From an uncultured Paracoccaceae bacterium (GTDB lineage Bacteria; Pseudomonadota; Alphaproteobacteria; Rhodobacterales; Rhodobacteraceae), in assembly GCA_947499635.1 (NCBI GenBank), contig CANMPD010000001.1, positions 372,001-436,000 on the forward strand: a DNA stretch of 64,000 bases. The letters run 5' to 3'. A program made the position numbers and the translations under genes. The first letter of the stretch is position 1, and each line of letters opens with the position of its first letter. The notes below the pieces were generated by a model. That model was not told where the DNA came from and did no database searches. It worked only from the letters and a program-made list of their open reading frames with translations. Shown here in pieces: positions 54,853-63,848 of the stretch.

Positions 54853-55788
54853 TTATAGCGCGGTAATAGCTTGGACATCCGTGTCCGTACCAACTTGACG
54901 GCTGACGAGTGTGCGATCAATTTTACGGATCATCCCGGACAGGGCTTTTCCTGCTCCAATTTCCCAGAACTCTGTCACACCTTTGGCTGCCATCACCTGA
55001 ACACTCTCGCGCCAACGTACAGAACCTGTAACTTGCTCAACCAACAAGGTCCGGATAACCGCCGGATCTGTAACTTCGTCTGCGCGGACATTTGCAATCA
55101 AGGACACCGCCGGAGCACTAATCTCAACCTCAGCCAAAGCCTTGGCCATTACATCTGCGGCAGGCTGCATTAATGCACAATGGAAAGGTGCAGAAACCGG
55201 CAACATGACCGCACGTTTCGCCCCTTTGCTCTTGGCTATCTCTGCCGCACGCTCAACCGCTGCTTTGTGACCGGAGACCACCACTTGAGTGGGATCATTA
55301 TCATTGGCCGCCTGAACGACCTCCCCTTCAGCAGCAGCTTCATCAGCAACCGCTTTCACAGTTTCAAAATCCAGCCCTAGAATAGCCGCCATGGCGCCAA
55401 CACCAACCGGTACTGCACTTTGCATAGCTTCACCACGGATGCGCAACAGGCGCGCGGTATCCGCAATCGAAATCGCACCGGACGCAGCAAGCGCAGAGTA
55501 TTCTCCAAGCGAATGCCCTGCGACAAAGCTTGCTTTATCTACAGTGACGCCTTCGGCCTCTAGTGCACGCATTGCAGCTAATGATGTCGCCATCAGCGCA
55601 GGTTGAGCGTTCTGGGTTAAGGTCAACGTCTCGATGTCCCCCTCCCAAATCAAATGGCTTAGGCTCTCGCCCAAAGCTGCATCTACCTCCTCAAACACGG
55701 CCTTAGCCGCAGGATAACATTCGGCTAGCGCCTTGCCCATTCCGATAGTCTGGGCGCCTTGTCCAGGAAACACAAAAGCGATCGACAT
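54853..55788 (-). CDS. fabD: Malonyl-CoA:ACP transacylase
   Basis: A 311-residue transferase. FVFPGQGAQTIGMGKALAE at the N-terminus, the nucleophile GHSLGEYSALAA (Ser near residue 92), and the His region SAPFHCALMQPAAD. It loads malonyl groups on ACP. First gene of the fabD-fabG group on the minus strand; the promoter lies in the 252-base gap shared with the b561/YceI gene. Confidence 0.95.
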   Translation of the reverse strand: MSIAFVFPGQGAQTIGMGKALAECYPAAKAVFEEVDAALGESLSHLIWEGDIETLTLTQNAQPALMATSLAAMRALEAEGVTVDKASFVAGHSLGEYSALAASGAISIADTARLLRIRGEAMQSAVPVGVGAMAAILGLDFETVKAVADEAAAEGEVVQAANDNDPTQVVVSGHKAAVERAAEIAKSKGAKRAVMLPVSAPFHCALMQPAADVMAKALAEVEISAPAVSLIANVRADEVTDPAVIRTLLVEQVTGSVRWRESVQVMAAKGVTEFWEIGAGKALSGMIRKIDRTLVSRQVGTDTDVQAITAL

Positions 55789-56040
55789 AGATGTCCTCGT
55801 TTATAATCACGTTAGCGACGGTTTAGCCGCGCATCGCCGCACGCACAAGGCCTTCGCCCACACAGAGCCCTCGCCTTAAAATCGCGCATATTCCATTGCA
55901 AAAGCGACGGATCACAAGAAATCATACGGAACTGTGAATTCGCACACAGTCAATCGTTAATAACTTGTAATCTAATTTTCACACCATGGTTGATACGTTT
56001 TACGACATATCAAACACCTTTAGCAGAAAAGCCCGCGCCT

Positions 56041-57330
56041 ATGTCAGCAGATCAGCATTCCGTTCGAATATTGCAAAACACATCCGCGAGATATGGCGGC
56101 ATTACAAAGTTCTTTCATTGGCTTACGGCGTTATTGATACTTACCGCATTTCCTGTGGGCTATATCGCGAGCGAAATGGCACATCATATCCAAGACCCCA
56201 GCTTTGATGGTTCGCAGAACTATCTTCATTGGGCCGCGTGGCTATTTTCTCTGCATAAAACCATTGGAGTCAGCGTCTTTTTCACTGCGGTGTTACGTAT
56301 TCTTTGGGCATTAACACAACGCAAACCCGGCCTTTTACATCCAGAACGCACATTTGAAGTTTGGGCTGCAGAGACTGCACATTGGCTACTTTATTCGCTT
56401 ATGGTGTTGGTCCCGCTATGTGGTTGGATACACCATGCAGCAACCACAGGCTTTGCCCCAATTTGGTGGGGATTTGGCCAAGACTTGCCTTTTGTACCAA
56501 AATCACAAGTCGTAGCTGCGCTATTTGGCACCTTACACTGGTATGCAATGTTATTACTCGGGGCGACAATCCTTGCCCATGTTGCTGGCGCGCTTAAACA
56601 TCACTTTATTGACTACGATTCAACCTTGATGCGAATGCTTCCTGGTCACAAAGCTCTCGCAACACCCGCGAAACAAGGCCACAATGCGCTCCCCTTTATC
56701 ACAGCGATCGTCATTTTAACTGCGACCATGGGTGGCTCAAGCTATATCCATCTGAATGGAACCCATCCCGCTAATCACGCGCACACTCATACTCATGGCG
56801 GCGAACAAGACGAAAAAACGATTGTAGAAACACAAGCCAACGGCAATGGAAACTGGCGCGTTGAAACGGGCACGCTTGGGATATCTGTGGTTCAAATGGG
56901 ATCAAACGTGAGCGGCAGCTTTTCGGATTGGACTGCTGTGATTAATTTTGACGAAACCGTCGAAACCGGTCCTGCCGGTGATGTAACCGTGACCATCGCC
57001 ATCCCATCACTCGACCTGGGCGGGGTTACGCAACAAGCAATGGGTGCAGACTACTTCGACTCAACAACCTTTCCGACAGCCACTTTTACAGCAGACATCA
57101 TTGCGCTAGACAGTGATTACGAAGCCCAAGGTGCGCTCACAATCCGCGACCAATCCTTGCCCTTAACTCTTCCGTTTACTCTGAAAACAAATGGTGACAC
57201 CGTTGAAATGTCTGGCGCGACGCAAATCGATCGAATGGATTATCACGTAGGCCTTGGCACCAAAGATTCGGCAACCCTCGGGTTTGAGGTACCTATCACA
57301 ATAGATTTGACGGCTAAACGGGTACAATAA
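56041..57330 (+). CDS. Cytochrome b561 and YceI domain fusion protein
   Basis: A 429-residue fusion. Residues 1-200 form a di-heme cytochrome b561 with four helices; histidines at about 26, 72, 166 and 180 are the likely heme ligands. A fifth helix (about 218-234) and a His-rich linker (HPANHAHTHTHGG, about 242-254) join it to a YceI-like lipocalin domain (about 260-429) in the periplasm, with the YceI pattern of TFTADIIAL and GALTIRDQSLPLTLPF. ATG 56041 is preferred over TTG 55990. YceI proteins bind polyisoprenoids or quinones, so a redox link to a lipid quinone is suggested; unproven. Confidence 0.9.
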   Translation: MSADQHSVRILQNTSARYGGITKFFHWLTALLILTAFPVGYIASEMAHHIQDPSFDGSQNYLHWAAWLFSLHKTIGVSVFFTAVLRILWALTQRKPGLLHPERTFEVWAAETAHWLLYSLMVLVPLCGWIHHAATTGFAPIWWGFGQDLPFVPKSQVVAALFGTLHWYAMLLLGATILAHVAGALKHHFIDYDSTLMRMLPGHKALATPAKQGHNALPFITAIVILTATMGGSSYIHLNGTHPANHAHTHTHGGEQDEKTIVETQANGNGNWRVETGTLGISVVQMGSNVSGSFSDWTAVINFDETVETGPAGDVTVTIAIPSLDLGGVTQQAMGADYFDSTTFPTATFTADIIALDSDYEAQGALTIRDQSLPLTLPFTLKTNGDTVEMSGATQIDRMDYHVGLGTKDSATLGFEVPITIDLTAKRVQ

Positions 57331-57438
57331 TTCCTAAGCTGCCTAAGCCGCTTAAGATCAAACCAGACAACATAGTCAGTAGTTAGTTTCAAAATTATGC
57401 GCTAAGCTTGAGTGATATAAACAAAAGCCTGAAAGCAC

Positions 57439-57669
57439 ATGAATAGACAATTATTGATTACCGTTTTTGAATGGGTCGGCTCCGCACTTGGTATAATATA
57501 TGCGCTGCTAATCGCGTCGAATACTGGGAACGAAATTCTCGCTTTCATACTATTGCTGTCATCAGCAATACTATTTGCAGGATGGGCATTGATCGATCGC
57601 CGCTGGGCCTTCCTCGCCTTACAGGTCTTTTATGCAGCATCTGCTATCTTAGGTTTATTTCGCTGGTAA
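57439..57669 (+). CDS. Small membrane protein (unrecognised, CBU_0592-like)
   Basis: A 76-residue protein with three hydrophobic helices (about residues 8-25, 31-48, 53-73) and only short loops, including a charged DRRWAF. It has the size and shape of the CBU_0592-like small membrane family. No function is known. It stands alone between the fusion gene and the minus-strand yceI. Confidence 0.6.
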   Translation: MNRQLLITVFEWVGSALGIIYALLIASNTGNEILAFILLLSSAILFAGWALIDRRWAFLALQVFYAASAILGLFRW

Positions 57670-57729
57670 ATTGATACCTCTGCTGCGCCACCTACGCAGT
57701 ACACATATAATCATACGCCATTGATCCAC

Positions 57730-57759
57730 AAAAAAGCCGTCGCCTAATATGGCGACGGC
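57730..57759 (-). terminator. Intrinsic terminator of the yceI gene
   Basis: GCCGTCGCC (57736-57744) pairs with GGCGACGGC (57751-57759) perfectly, with a TAATAT loop, and six T follow on the minus strand (A 57730-57735). 50 bases after the stop. Confidence 0.93.
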
Positions 57760-57808
57760 AATAAGCAGCATCTCACACGTGTTCGTCAGATACTTGTGTA
57801 AAGTTAAC

Positions 57809-58384
57809 TTACTGAACGATACCTGCTTCGATCGAAATATGTACTTCGACTTCATCACTCACAAATGGCACTGCTTTTCCAACATCATAATCGGTGCGCA
57901 ACAATGTCGTTGTAGCATCAAGACCCATCCAAGGTTTATTTGCTTGTGGATGAATCCCCATATTGTTCAGTGTCGTATCCAAGACGACTGATTTAGTGAT
58001 ACCGTTCAAAGTTAAATCACCTGTAATCAGCGCTGTGTTTTCACCGGTCACCTCAATTAACGTGGATGTGAAGGTAACCATTTCCTCTTCTGTCGCACCA
58101 AAAAAATCATCCGACATGAAGTGGGCATCGCGCTTTTCCCAACCTGTAAACATCGAGATCACCGGGAAAGACGCAGTCACTGAGGAATTCTCGGGGGCTT
58201 CATCATCATACATGATTTCACCGTCAAAGGCTGAGAACATGCCCGTCGTGGTAGAAAACCCTAAGTGATTAAAACTAAACGTTATTTGACTATGACTTGC
58301 ATCAAAGGCGAATTTTTCTGCTTCCGCTGAAGCAGAAGTCGCTACGGCGCCGATCAAGGCTGTGGCAAGGATAAGATTTTTCAT
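57809..58384 (-). CDS. YceI family periplasmic protein
   Basis: A 191-residue protein with a signal peptide (cleaved after ASA, about residue 20) and the YceI lipocalin-like domain: KFAFDASHSQITFSFNHLGF, DAHFMSDDFFGATEEEMVTF and LTGDLTLNGITKSVVLDT. ATG 58384 (MKNLILATALIG) is chosen over the longer ORF. YceI proteins bind isoprenoid quinones or lipids. Paralogous to the C-terminal domain of the fusion at 56041, about 480 bases away. Confidence 0.9.
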   Translation of the reverse strand: MKNLILATALIGAVATSASAEAEKFAFDASHSQITFSFNHLGFSTTTGMFSAFDGEIMYDDEAPENSSVTASFPVISMFTGWEKRDAHFMSDDFFGATEEEMVTFTSTLIEVTGENTALITGDLTLNGITKSVVLDTTLNNMGIHPQANKPWMGLDATTTLLRTDYDVGKAVPFVSDEVEVHISIEAGIVQ

Positions 58385-58630
58385 AGAGTGCTGCTCCGAA
58401 AGGTTAAACATCATATTGCATGCTAAAGCCTGGACGACGAAAAACCACCCCGCACTGGCGAACATGCTTTGTGAATATAAGCACAGATCCTTTTAAAAAC
58501 CGACCGTCACACCTACTTTAATATCATGATCACACGGAAATTTGACGTCGGAAAATCAGCTCGAGACACACAACCCTGTGTGGTCAATCGATGTCTAAAT
58601 ATAAATTTCTTAAATGCTGTATTCGAGCGC

Positions 58631-58933
58631 CTAAAATTGACGGCTCGCGTTAGAATCTTTTCGTAACAATAGCACAAGACCCAAAGACAGCGTCACAACT
58701 GAAACACCAAGCCGTAACAATGCGCGCTCCGGATCTTCGCCGGCATCGGCCACAAGCCAGATGCCGGTCGAAGCCAGAACCATACTCCCGCCGAGCAGGC
58801 GCAGGAGGACGGTATAGATCCATGTCGACGACTGCTCCACCACTTCGGCGTCAGCAATAAAATCAAATTCCAAAACAGCATCAGACGGAGCAATGCGCGT
58901 AAAAATAGCGGTCTCTTGGTCAACAGCAGTCAT
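58631..58933 (-). CDS. Hypothetical small membrane protein
   Basis: A 100-residue protein, N-terminal 40 residues acidic (DAVLEFDFIADAEVVEQS), two helices (about 39-60 and 72-91) and a short basic tail. Not recognised. A CtrA-type box lies upstream (59004). Confidence 0.55.
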   Translation of the reverse strand: MTAVDQETAIFTRIAPSDAVLEFDFIADAEVVEQSSTWIYTVLLRLLGGSMVLASTGIWLVADAGEDPERALLRLGVSVVTLSLGLVLLLRKDSNASRQF

Positions 58934-59003
58934 TGTCTGGATCCTTTAAATCAAACACAAGCCTCACCTAATAAATATGGCTCGCTGAGGTGAGTGATTA
59001 ATA

Positions 59004-59018
59004 TTAACCTTTTGTTAA
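59004..59018. promoter_or_regulatory. CtrA-box-like site
   Basis: TTAACCTTTTGTTAA fits TTAA-N7-TTAA, the consensus of CtrA, the master response regulator of alphaproteobacteria. It lies 71 bases upstream of the 58933 start, on the minus strand. Short AT-rich sites can arise by chance, so this is tentative. The rest of the gap (58934-59229) shows nothing else clear. Confidence 0.45.
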
Positions 59019-59229
59019 CCAAGATTTCCTTCCAAATTAAGGCATGATTGTGACGACGCAGAGAAAACACCACGAAACTGCATCAAAACCGTGCCCCTGT
59101 TGCAAACTCGCAATGAACCAGCCTCCTCACTGCGCCAAAAGCAACGTCAACATACATATGATATTTCTGTGAAGTTTGCGCCCAGATAGGGTACGCCTGT
59201 ACCAACCGCACTTTGGAAAGGAGCGTTCG

Positions 59230-60195
59230 ATGTCAGCCCATAGTTACAATTCCGGCCGCCTGAATTTGCCATTTGTTGGCATATGCACCTTTGGTAAGTA
59301 TCCCTATGTCGAAAACTGGGACGAAATCAGCGCAGACGTGGCTGTTCTTGGCGCGCCCTTTGATTCTGGCAGTCAATGGCGATCTGGCGCACGCATGGGG
59401 CCGCGCGCGATCCGCGAGGCATCAACACTGTTTTCCTTTGGTCATAACGGCGCTTATGATCATGAAGACGACATAACCTATCTTGATCCAACCAAGGTCA
59501 CCATCGTGGACATTGGCGATGCCGATATAATCCATACCGATACATTACAAAGCCATGCGAATATCGAGCTTGGCGTGAGAAAAATCCTTAAAGCAAATGC
59601 GATACCAGTTGTGCTGGGCGGTGACCATTCGGTCAATATCCCCTGCATCAACGCATTTGACGACCAAGATCCCATTCATGTCGTTCAGATTGATGCGCAT
59701 CTGGATTTCGTCGATGAGCGCCATGGCGTACGTTTCGGGCACGGGAACCCAATGCGGCGGGCAGCTGAAAAAACCTACGTTACAGGCTTATCACAAATCG
59801 GCATCCGCAATGTGTCTTCTACCGCGAAAGAAGGTTATGCCGACGCACGGTCTATGGGCTCTGACATTCAATCCGTCCGACAAGTGCGCAAAATGGGAAT
59901 AGAGGCTATGTTAGCGCGCATTCCAAAGGGTAAACGCTATTATTTGACAATCGATATTGACGCATTTGACCCTTCTATCGCGCCAGGAACGGGCACCCCT
60001 AGCCACGGCGGGTTTATCTATTATGAAGTGTTAGAGCTCTTGGCAGGCCTTGCCAAACGCGGCGAGGTCGTCGGCATTGATCTTGTAGAGGTTGCCCCTG
60101 ACTATGACCATGCTGGCTCAACGTCGACGCTCGCCGCGCAATTATTAATGAATGTGATTGGTCGGGTTTTGCATGAAAAATCCATCAACTCCTGA
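59230..60195 (+). CDS. speB: Agmatinase/ureohydrolase family protein (SpeB-like)
   Basis: A 321-residue manganese-dependent ureohydrolase. Metal-binding motifs: GGDHSV (about residue 137), QIDAHLDFVD (His/Asp), IDIDAFDPSIAPGTGTP and E in the region IDLVEVAPDYD. These are agmatinase-type motifs, giving putrescine and urea from agmatine. Guanidinobutyrase or guanidinopropionase cannot be ruled out. ATG 59230 with AAAGGAG upstream. Stands alone. Confidence 0.85.
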   Translation: MSAHSYNSGRLNLPFVGICTFGKYPYVENWDEISADVAVLGAPFDSGSQWRSGARMGPRAIREASTLFSFGHNGAYDHEDDITYLDPTKVTIVDIGDADIIHTDTLQSHANIELGVRKILKANAIPVVLGGDHSVNIPCINAFDDQDPIHVVQIDAHLDFVDERHGVRFGHGNPMRRAAEKTYVTGLSQIGIRNVSSTAKEGYADARSMGSDIQSVRQVRKMGIEAMLARIPKGKRYYLTIDIDAFDPSIAPGTGTPSHGGFIYYEVLELLAGLAKRGEVVGIDLVEVAPDYDHAGSTSTLAAQLLMNVIGRVLHEKSINS

Positions 60196-60503
60196 ATGCA
60201 TAAAGTTATGTGCCCCTGTGTTCACGGCATGAATGGAATGAGAAAACTGTCGAACGCCAATACAACAACGTAAAGACCATTGTGCTCCACTGCCCTCTTT
60301 CAATTCGCTTTCAAAACAACTTAATCACCCAGTCACAAGACACCCTGTCCACGGCTTCTTATGACTTGCCTTCTTGCGCAAACCCTGTATAAAGCCGCAT
60401 CTTTCCGCGACATTTAATGATCCGCGCAGACTCTCGTGATTGGGCTGCGGAAAGAATTCTAGCCCTGTCTATGAAATGCGCCTCGATAGAAACAGGAGTT
60501 CAC
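60196..60503. other. Intergenic before rpsF
   Basis: About 308 bases between speB and rpsF. It holds the rpsF promoter candidate and a GGGCT/AGCCC stem (60442-60446 with 60461-60465) in the leader. No gene seen. No speB terminator recognised. Confidence 0.5.
60366..60393 (+). promoter_or_regulatory. Promoter candidate of the rpsF operon
   Basis: TTGCCT (60366-60371) as -35 and TATAAA (60388-60393) as -10, with a 16-base spacer. It lies about 110 bases before rpsF, leaving a leader of about 100 bases. Visual match only. Confidence 0.45.
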
Positions 60504-60866
60504 ATGCCCCTTTATGAGCATGTTATGATTGCGCGTCAGGATTTGTCCAACTCGCAAGCAGAAGGCCTTATTGAACACTTTGGTGCTGTTCTGTCCGACA
60601 ACGGTGGTAAGCTGGTCGAACAAGAGTACTGGGGCGTTAAAACAATGGCCTACAAGATCAACAAAAACCGCAAGGGCCACTATGCCTTCTTGAAAACCGA
60701 TGCACCTGCGCCGGCCATTCAAGAAATGGAACGCCTGATGCGCCTGCACGAAGACGTTATGCGTGTTTTGACCATCAAGGTCGAAGAGCACGTAGAAGGT
60801 CCTTCTGTACAGATGCAGAAACGCGACGAACGTGGTGACCGTGGCGAACGCCGCGAGCGCCGTTGA
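60504..60866 (+). CDS. rpsF: 30S ribosomal protein S6
   Basis: A 120-residue ribosomal protein: MPLYEHVMIARQDLSNSQAE, YWGVKTMAYKINKNRKGHYA and a basic Arg-rich C-terminal tail (DRGERRERR). ATG 60504 with CAGGAG upstream; the longer ORF is not used. First gene of rpsF-rpsR-rplI, a conserved cluster. Confidence 0.97.
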   Translation: MPLYEHVMIARQDLSNSQAEGLIEHFGAVLSDNGGKLVEQEYWGVKTMAYKINKNRKGHYAFLKTDAPAPAIQEMERLMRLHEDVMRVLTIKVEEHVEGPSVQMQKRDERGDRGERRERR

Positions 60867-60894
60867 TCAACGCTTGAGAAAAGGACTGTAAATC

Positions 60895-61122
60895 ATGGCT
60901 GCAAAACCATTTTTCCGCCGTCGTAAAGTCTGCCCTTTCTCGGGCGACAACGCACCTAAAATCGATTACAAAGACACACGTCTTTTGCAACGTTACATCT
61001 CTGAGCGTGGCAAAATCGTGCCGTCCCGTATCACAGCAGTTTCTGCGAAAAAGCAGCGTGAATTGGCCCGTGCCATCAAACGCGCCCGCTTCCTCGCTCT
61101 GCTGCCATACGCTGTTAAATAA
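60895..61122 (+). CDS. rpsR: 30S ribosomal protein S18
   Basis: A 75-residue basic ribosomal protein: [40 protein letters not shown] and [20 protein letters not shown]. Normal size. 28 bases after rpsF, and 11 before rplI. Confidence 0.97.
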   Translation: MAAKPFFRRRKVCPFSGDNAPKIDYKDTRLLQRYISERGKIVPSRITAVSAKKQRELARAIKRARFLALLPYAVK

Positions 61123-61133
61123 GGAGACCTCTG

Positions 61134-61745
61134 ATGCAAGTTATCCTTCTTGAGCGCGTAGCGAAACTCGGCCAGATGGGCGATGTTGTCGACGTAAAAG
61201 CGGGCTATGCCCGTAACTTCCTCTTGCCTCAGGGCAAGGCGAAAACTGCATCCGAAAGCAACATTGCAGCTTTTGAAGCCCAGAAAGCGCAGCTTGAAGC
61301 ACGCAACCTGGAAACAAAAGCTGAAGCAGAAGCTTTGGGTGAAAAACTGAACGGTCAACAGTTTATCGTAATTCGTTCAGCGTCTGACGCTGGCGCGCTT
61401 TACGGCTCTGTAACGCCTCGCGATGCAGCTGAAGCTGCAACCGAAGCGGGCTTTAGCCTCGACAAAAAACAGGTTTCTCTGGTCGCTCCGATCAAAGATC
61501 TTGGCCTGCATACTGTCGCTGTTAAACTGCACCCAGAAGTTGAGTTGGAAATCTTCTTGAACGTTGCACGTTCTGTAGAAGAGGCCGAGCTGCAAGCAAC
61601 TGGTAAATCGATCCAAGAACTGGCCGCCGAAGAAGAAGCAGCTGCTGAATTTGAAATTCAGGAATTGTTTGATGATATCGGTAGCGCAGCATCTGACGAT
61701 GATGATGCTCCTGTTGCGACATCTGAAGAAGAAACACAGGCGTAA
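61134..61745 (+). CDS. rplI: 50S ribosomal protein L9
   Basis: A 203-residue protein with the N-terminal L9 domain [20 protein letters not shown] and [13 protein letters not shown], a connecting helix, and the C-terminal domain ([20 protein letters not shown]). The C-terminal extension is acidic ([16 protein letters not shown]), as in other alphaproteobacteria. Last gene of the cluster, followed by a strong terminator. Confidence 0.97.
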   Translation: MQVILLERVAKLGQMGDVVDVKAGYARNFLLPQGKAKTASESNIAAFEAQKAQLEARNLETKAEAEALGEKLNGQQFIVIRSASDAGALYGSVTPRDAAEAATEAGFSLDKKQVSLVAPIKDLGLHTVAVKLHPEVELEIFLNVARSVEEAELQATGKSIQELAAEEEAAAEFEIQELFDDIGSAASDDDDAPVATSEEETQA

Positions 61746-61773
61746 GCCTCACTTTCTATCTTGTCAAAAATTG

Positions 61774-61805
61774 AAACCGGCTCTCATCGAGAGTCGGTTT
61801 TATTA
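61774..61805 (+). terminator. Intrinsic terminator of rplI
   Basis: AAACCGGCTCTC (61774-61785) pairs with GAGAGTCGGTTT (61789-61800), with one G-T pair and a three-base loop, then TATTATTTT. It ends the rpsF-rpsR-rplI cluster. Confidence 0.92.
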
Positions 61806-61927
61806 TTTTAATCTAGGTAAGATGTACAAAAACCGTCGATCAATATGGTTTGCTTACATGGCATTCTTTTGATTTAAGATAGTCGACGACATGCCTTGAT
61901 GGCAAACAATACCCAAACGGAGCCCTC

Positions 61928-62398
61928 ATGCACCGCCGCTACTTTCTAAACCTGCTTGTTGCAAGCCTTCCTCTCGCCGCTTGTGGAGCCGACACCCATG
62001 CCCCAGCACCTGTATCACGCGCGATCCCACTTTACCCCAATGAGACACCTGAATTGCGGGCTAAGATCAACTTCTGGGCTGATCATTATGAGGTTCCACG
62101 CAGCTTAGTTCACCGCTTAGCTATTCGTGAAAGCACACACCGCCCAACAGCCATAAACCGTCCATATTATGGCCTGCTACAAATCTTACCAGCCACGGCG
62201 CGTTCCATGGGATTTCAAGGGCAACCAACAGATTTGCTCGATGCGGATACCAACCTAAAATATGCGGTGAGATATCTGCGCGGGGCCTGGCTGATTTCAG
62301 ATGGTTCACAAGACCAAGCAGTCAAGCATTATTCACGCGGGTATTGGCACGAGGCAAAACGCCGCGGGATGCTCAAGGAAACAGGCTTGGTCCCCTAG
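61928..62398 (+). CDS. Small lytic transglycosylase lipoprotein (SLT domain)
   Basis: A 156-residue protein with a lipoprotein signal (SLPLAACG; lipidation Cys near residue 19) and an SLT domain. The catalytic Glu is in VHRLAIRESTHRPTAIN (about residue 68), then YYGLLQILPATARSMGF and NLKYAVRYLRGAW. Like Slt70-type enzymes, it would cut peptidoglycan in the envelope. Smaller than most Slt proteins. Single gene. Confidence 0.88.
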   Translation: MHRRYFLNLLVASLPLAACGADTHAPAPVSRAIPLYPNETPELRAKINFWADHYEVPRSLVHRLAIRESTHRPTAINRPYYGLLQILPATARSMGFQGQPTDLLDADTNLKYAVRYLRGAWLISDGSQDQAVKHYSRGYWHEAKRRGMLKETGLVP

Positions 62399-62450
62399 GG
62401 CAGGTTCGGCGCTCTTTCCCTAGCGTATTTCTTCTTCGTTATAGTACACA

Positions 62451-62482
62451 AAAGGCCGCCCCCAAAATAGGGAGCGGCCTTT
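62451..62482. terminator. Bidirectional terminator between SLT and tig genes
   Basis: AAAGGCCGC (62451-62459) with GCGGCCTTT (62474-62482) plus inner CCC/GGG pairs, between convergent genes. AAA/TTT ends on both sides; T-run strongest on the minus strand. Confidence 0.87.
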
Positions 62483-62516
62483 CGTATAATCAGCTTTCTA
62501 AGATACGCAGAGCGAC

Positions 62517-63848
62517 TTATTCGTCGTCCAGCGCCTCAACTGCTTTTTCCAAATCGTCTTTGGATACTTCTTTTTCAGTCACAGCCGCTTTTTCAAACAC
62601 AAGGTCGATAACTTTGTCTTCGAATAGTGGCGCACGCAGCTGTTGCTGCATCTGCGCATTCTGTTGAATGAACTCAAAGAACTGACGTTCTTGACCTGGA
62701 TACTGGCGAGCTTGTGCCATAATCGCTTGAGTCATTTCTGCATCCGTTACTTCAACTTCAGCTTTCTGACCCATTTCTGCGAGCAACAAACCTAGGCGCA
62801 CGCGGCGTTCGGCCAATGTTGTGTGCTCATCAGTTGTTTCGATCTCAGGGTGGTCGTGACCTTCCACTTCTGGGTTCTCTTCGTGCCACAGCTGATGTGC
62901 AATCTGCTTAGCTTCTGCTTCTACCAGCGAGGGCGGCAGATCGAAGGACACCAGACCATCCAACGCGTCAAGTGCAGCGCGTTTCATCACCTGACGTGCA
63001 GCACCGGCATATTCCGCTTCAAGGCGCTCAGTGATTTGACCCTTCAGACCTTCAAGATCTTCGGCACCGAATTTTTTAGCCAGCTCATCATCAATCTCAG
63101 CAGCCTTAGGCGCTTTGACTTCTTTGATTGTGCATTTGAACAGAGCTTCTTTGCCTGCCAAATGTTCTGCACCGTACTCTTCAGGGAAAGACACGTTCAC
63201 GTCTTTTGCTTCACCGGCCTTAGTGCCAACCAGCTGCTCTTCAAAGCCTGGGATGAATGAGTTGGACCCCAAAACCAGTGGATAGTCCTCGCCAGCGCCG
63301 CCTTCGAACTCTTCACCGTCAACAGAGCCAACAAAATCGATCACAACCTGATCGCCATCTTCCGCAACAGCATCGCCTTCGCGCGCTTCGAAATCTTTAG
63401 CGTTTTCCGCCAGAGATGTAAGGGCGTCGGTCACGGCAGCCTCTTCAGGCTTTACAACCAATTTCTCAAGAGCAACGCCGGAAACATCAACTTCAGGGAT
63501 CTCAGGCAGAGCTTCATAGCTCAGAGCAACTTCAACGTCGTCGCCGTCTTTCCAATCTTCATTGGTCATCTGAACGTCAGGTTGCATGGCAGGACGGTCA
63601 CCGCTGTCTTCAAAGTGCTTGTTCATCGCACCATCGACAGATTCTTGCATGACCTCGCCCATAACGCGTGGGCCGAATTGTTTTTTCAACATGGCCATCG
63701 GCACTTTGCCCTTGCGGAAGCCTTTCATTTCGACTTCAGGCTGTGCTTCAACCAATTTAGCATTCACTTTTTCATTCAGCTCCGCAGCCGTAATAGTGAT
63801 TGCATAGGCGCGTTTCAGACCTTCGTTCAGCGTCTCAGTAACCTGCAT
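62517..63848 (-). CDS. tig: Trigger factor
   Basis: A 443-residue ribosome-associated chaperone and peptidyl-prolyl isomerase. The ribosome-binding signature is [17 protein letters not shown] (about residues 43-59), the FKBP-like PPIase domain is in about 160-245 ([20 protein letters not shown]), and the C-terminal part is helical. ATG 63848 ([11 protein letters not shown]) is chosen because it has GGGGA upstream and homology starts there. Convergent with the SLT gene; about 150 bases of its promoter region lie at the window end. Confidence 0.95.
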   Translation of the reverse strand: MQVTETLNEGLKRAYAITITAAELNEKVNAKLVEAQPEVEMKGFRKGKVPMAMLKKQFGPRVMGEVMQESVDGAMNKHFEDSGDRPAMQPDVQMTNEDWKDGDDVEVALSYEALPEIPEVDVSGVALEKLVVKPEEAAVTDALTSLAENAKDFEAREGDAVAEDGDQVVIDFVGSVDGEEFEGGAGEDYPLVLGSNSFIPGFEEQLVGTKAGEAKDVNVSFPEEYGAEHLAGKEALFKCTIKEVKAPKAAEIDDELAKKFGAEDLEGLKGQITERLEAEYAGAARQVMKRAALDALDGLVSFDLPPSLVEAEAKQIAHQLWHEENPEVEGHDHPEIETTDEHTTLAERRVRLGLLLAEMGQKAEVEVTDAEMTQAIMAQARQYPGQERQFFEFIQQNAQMQQQLRAPLFEDKVIDLVFEKAAVTEKEVSKDDLEKAVEALDDE

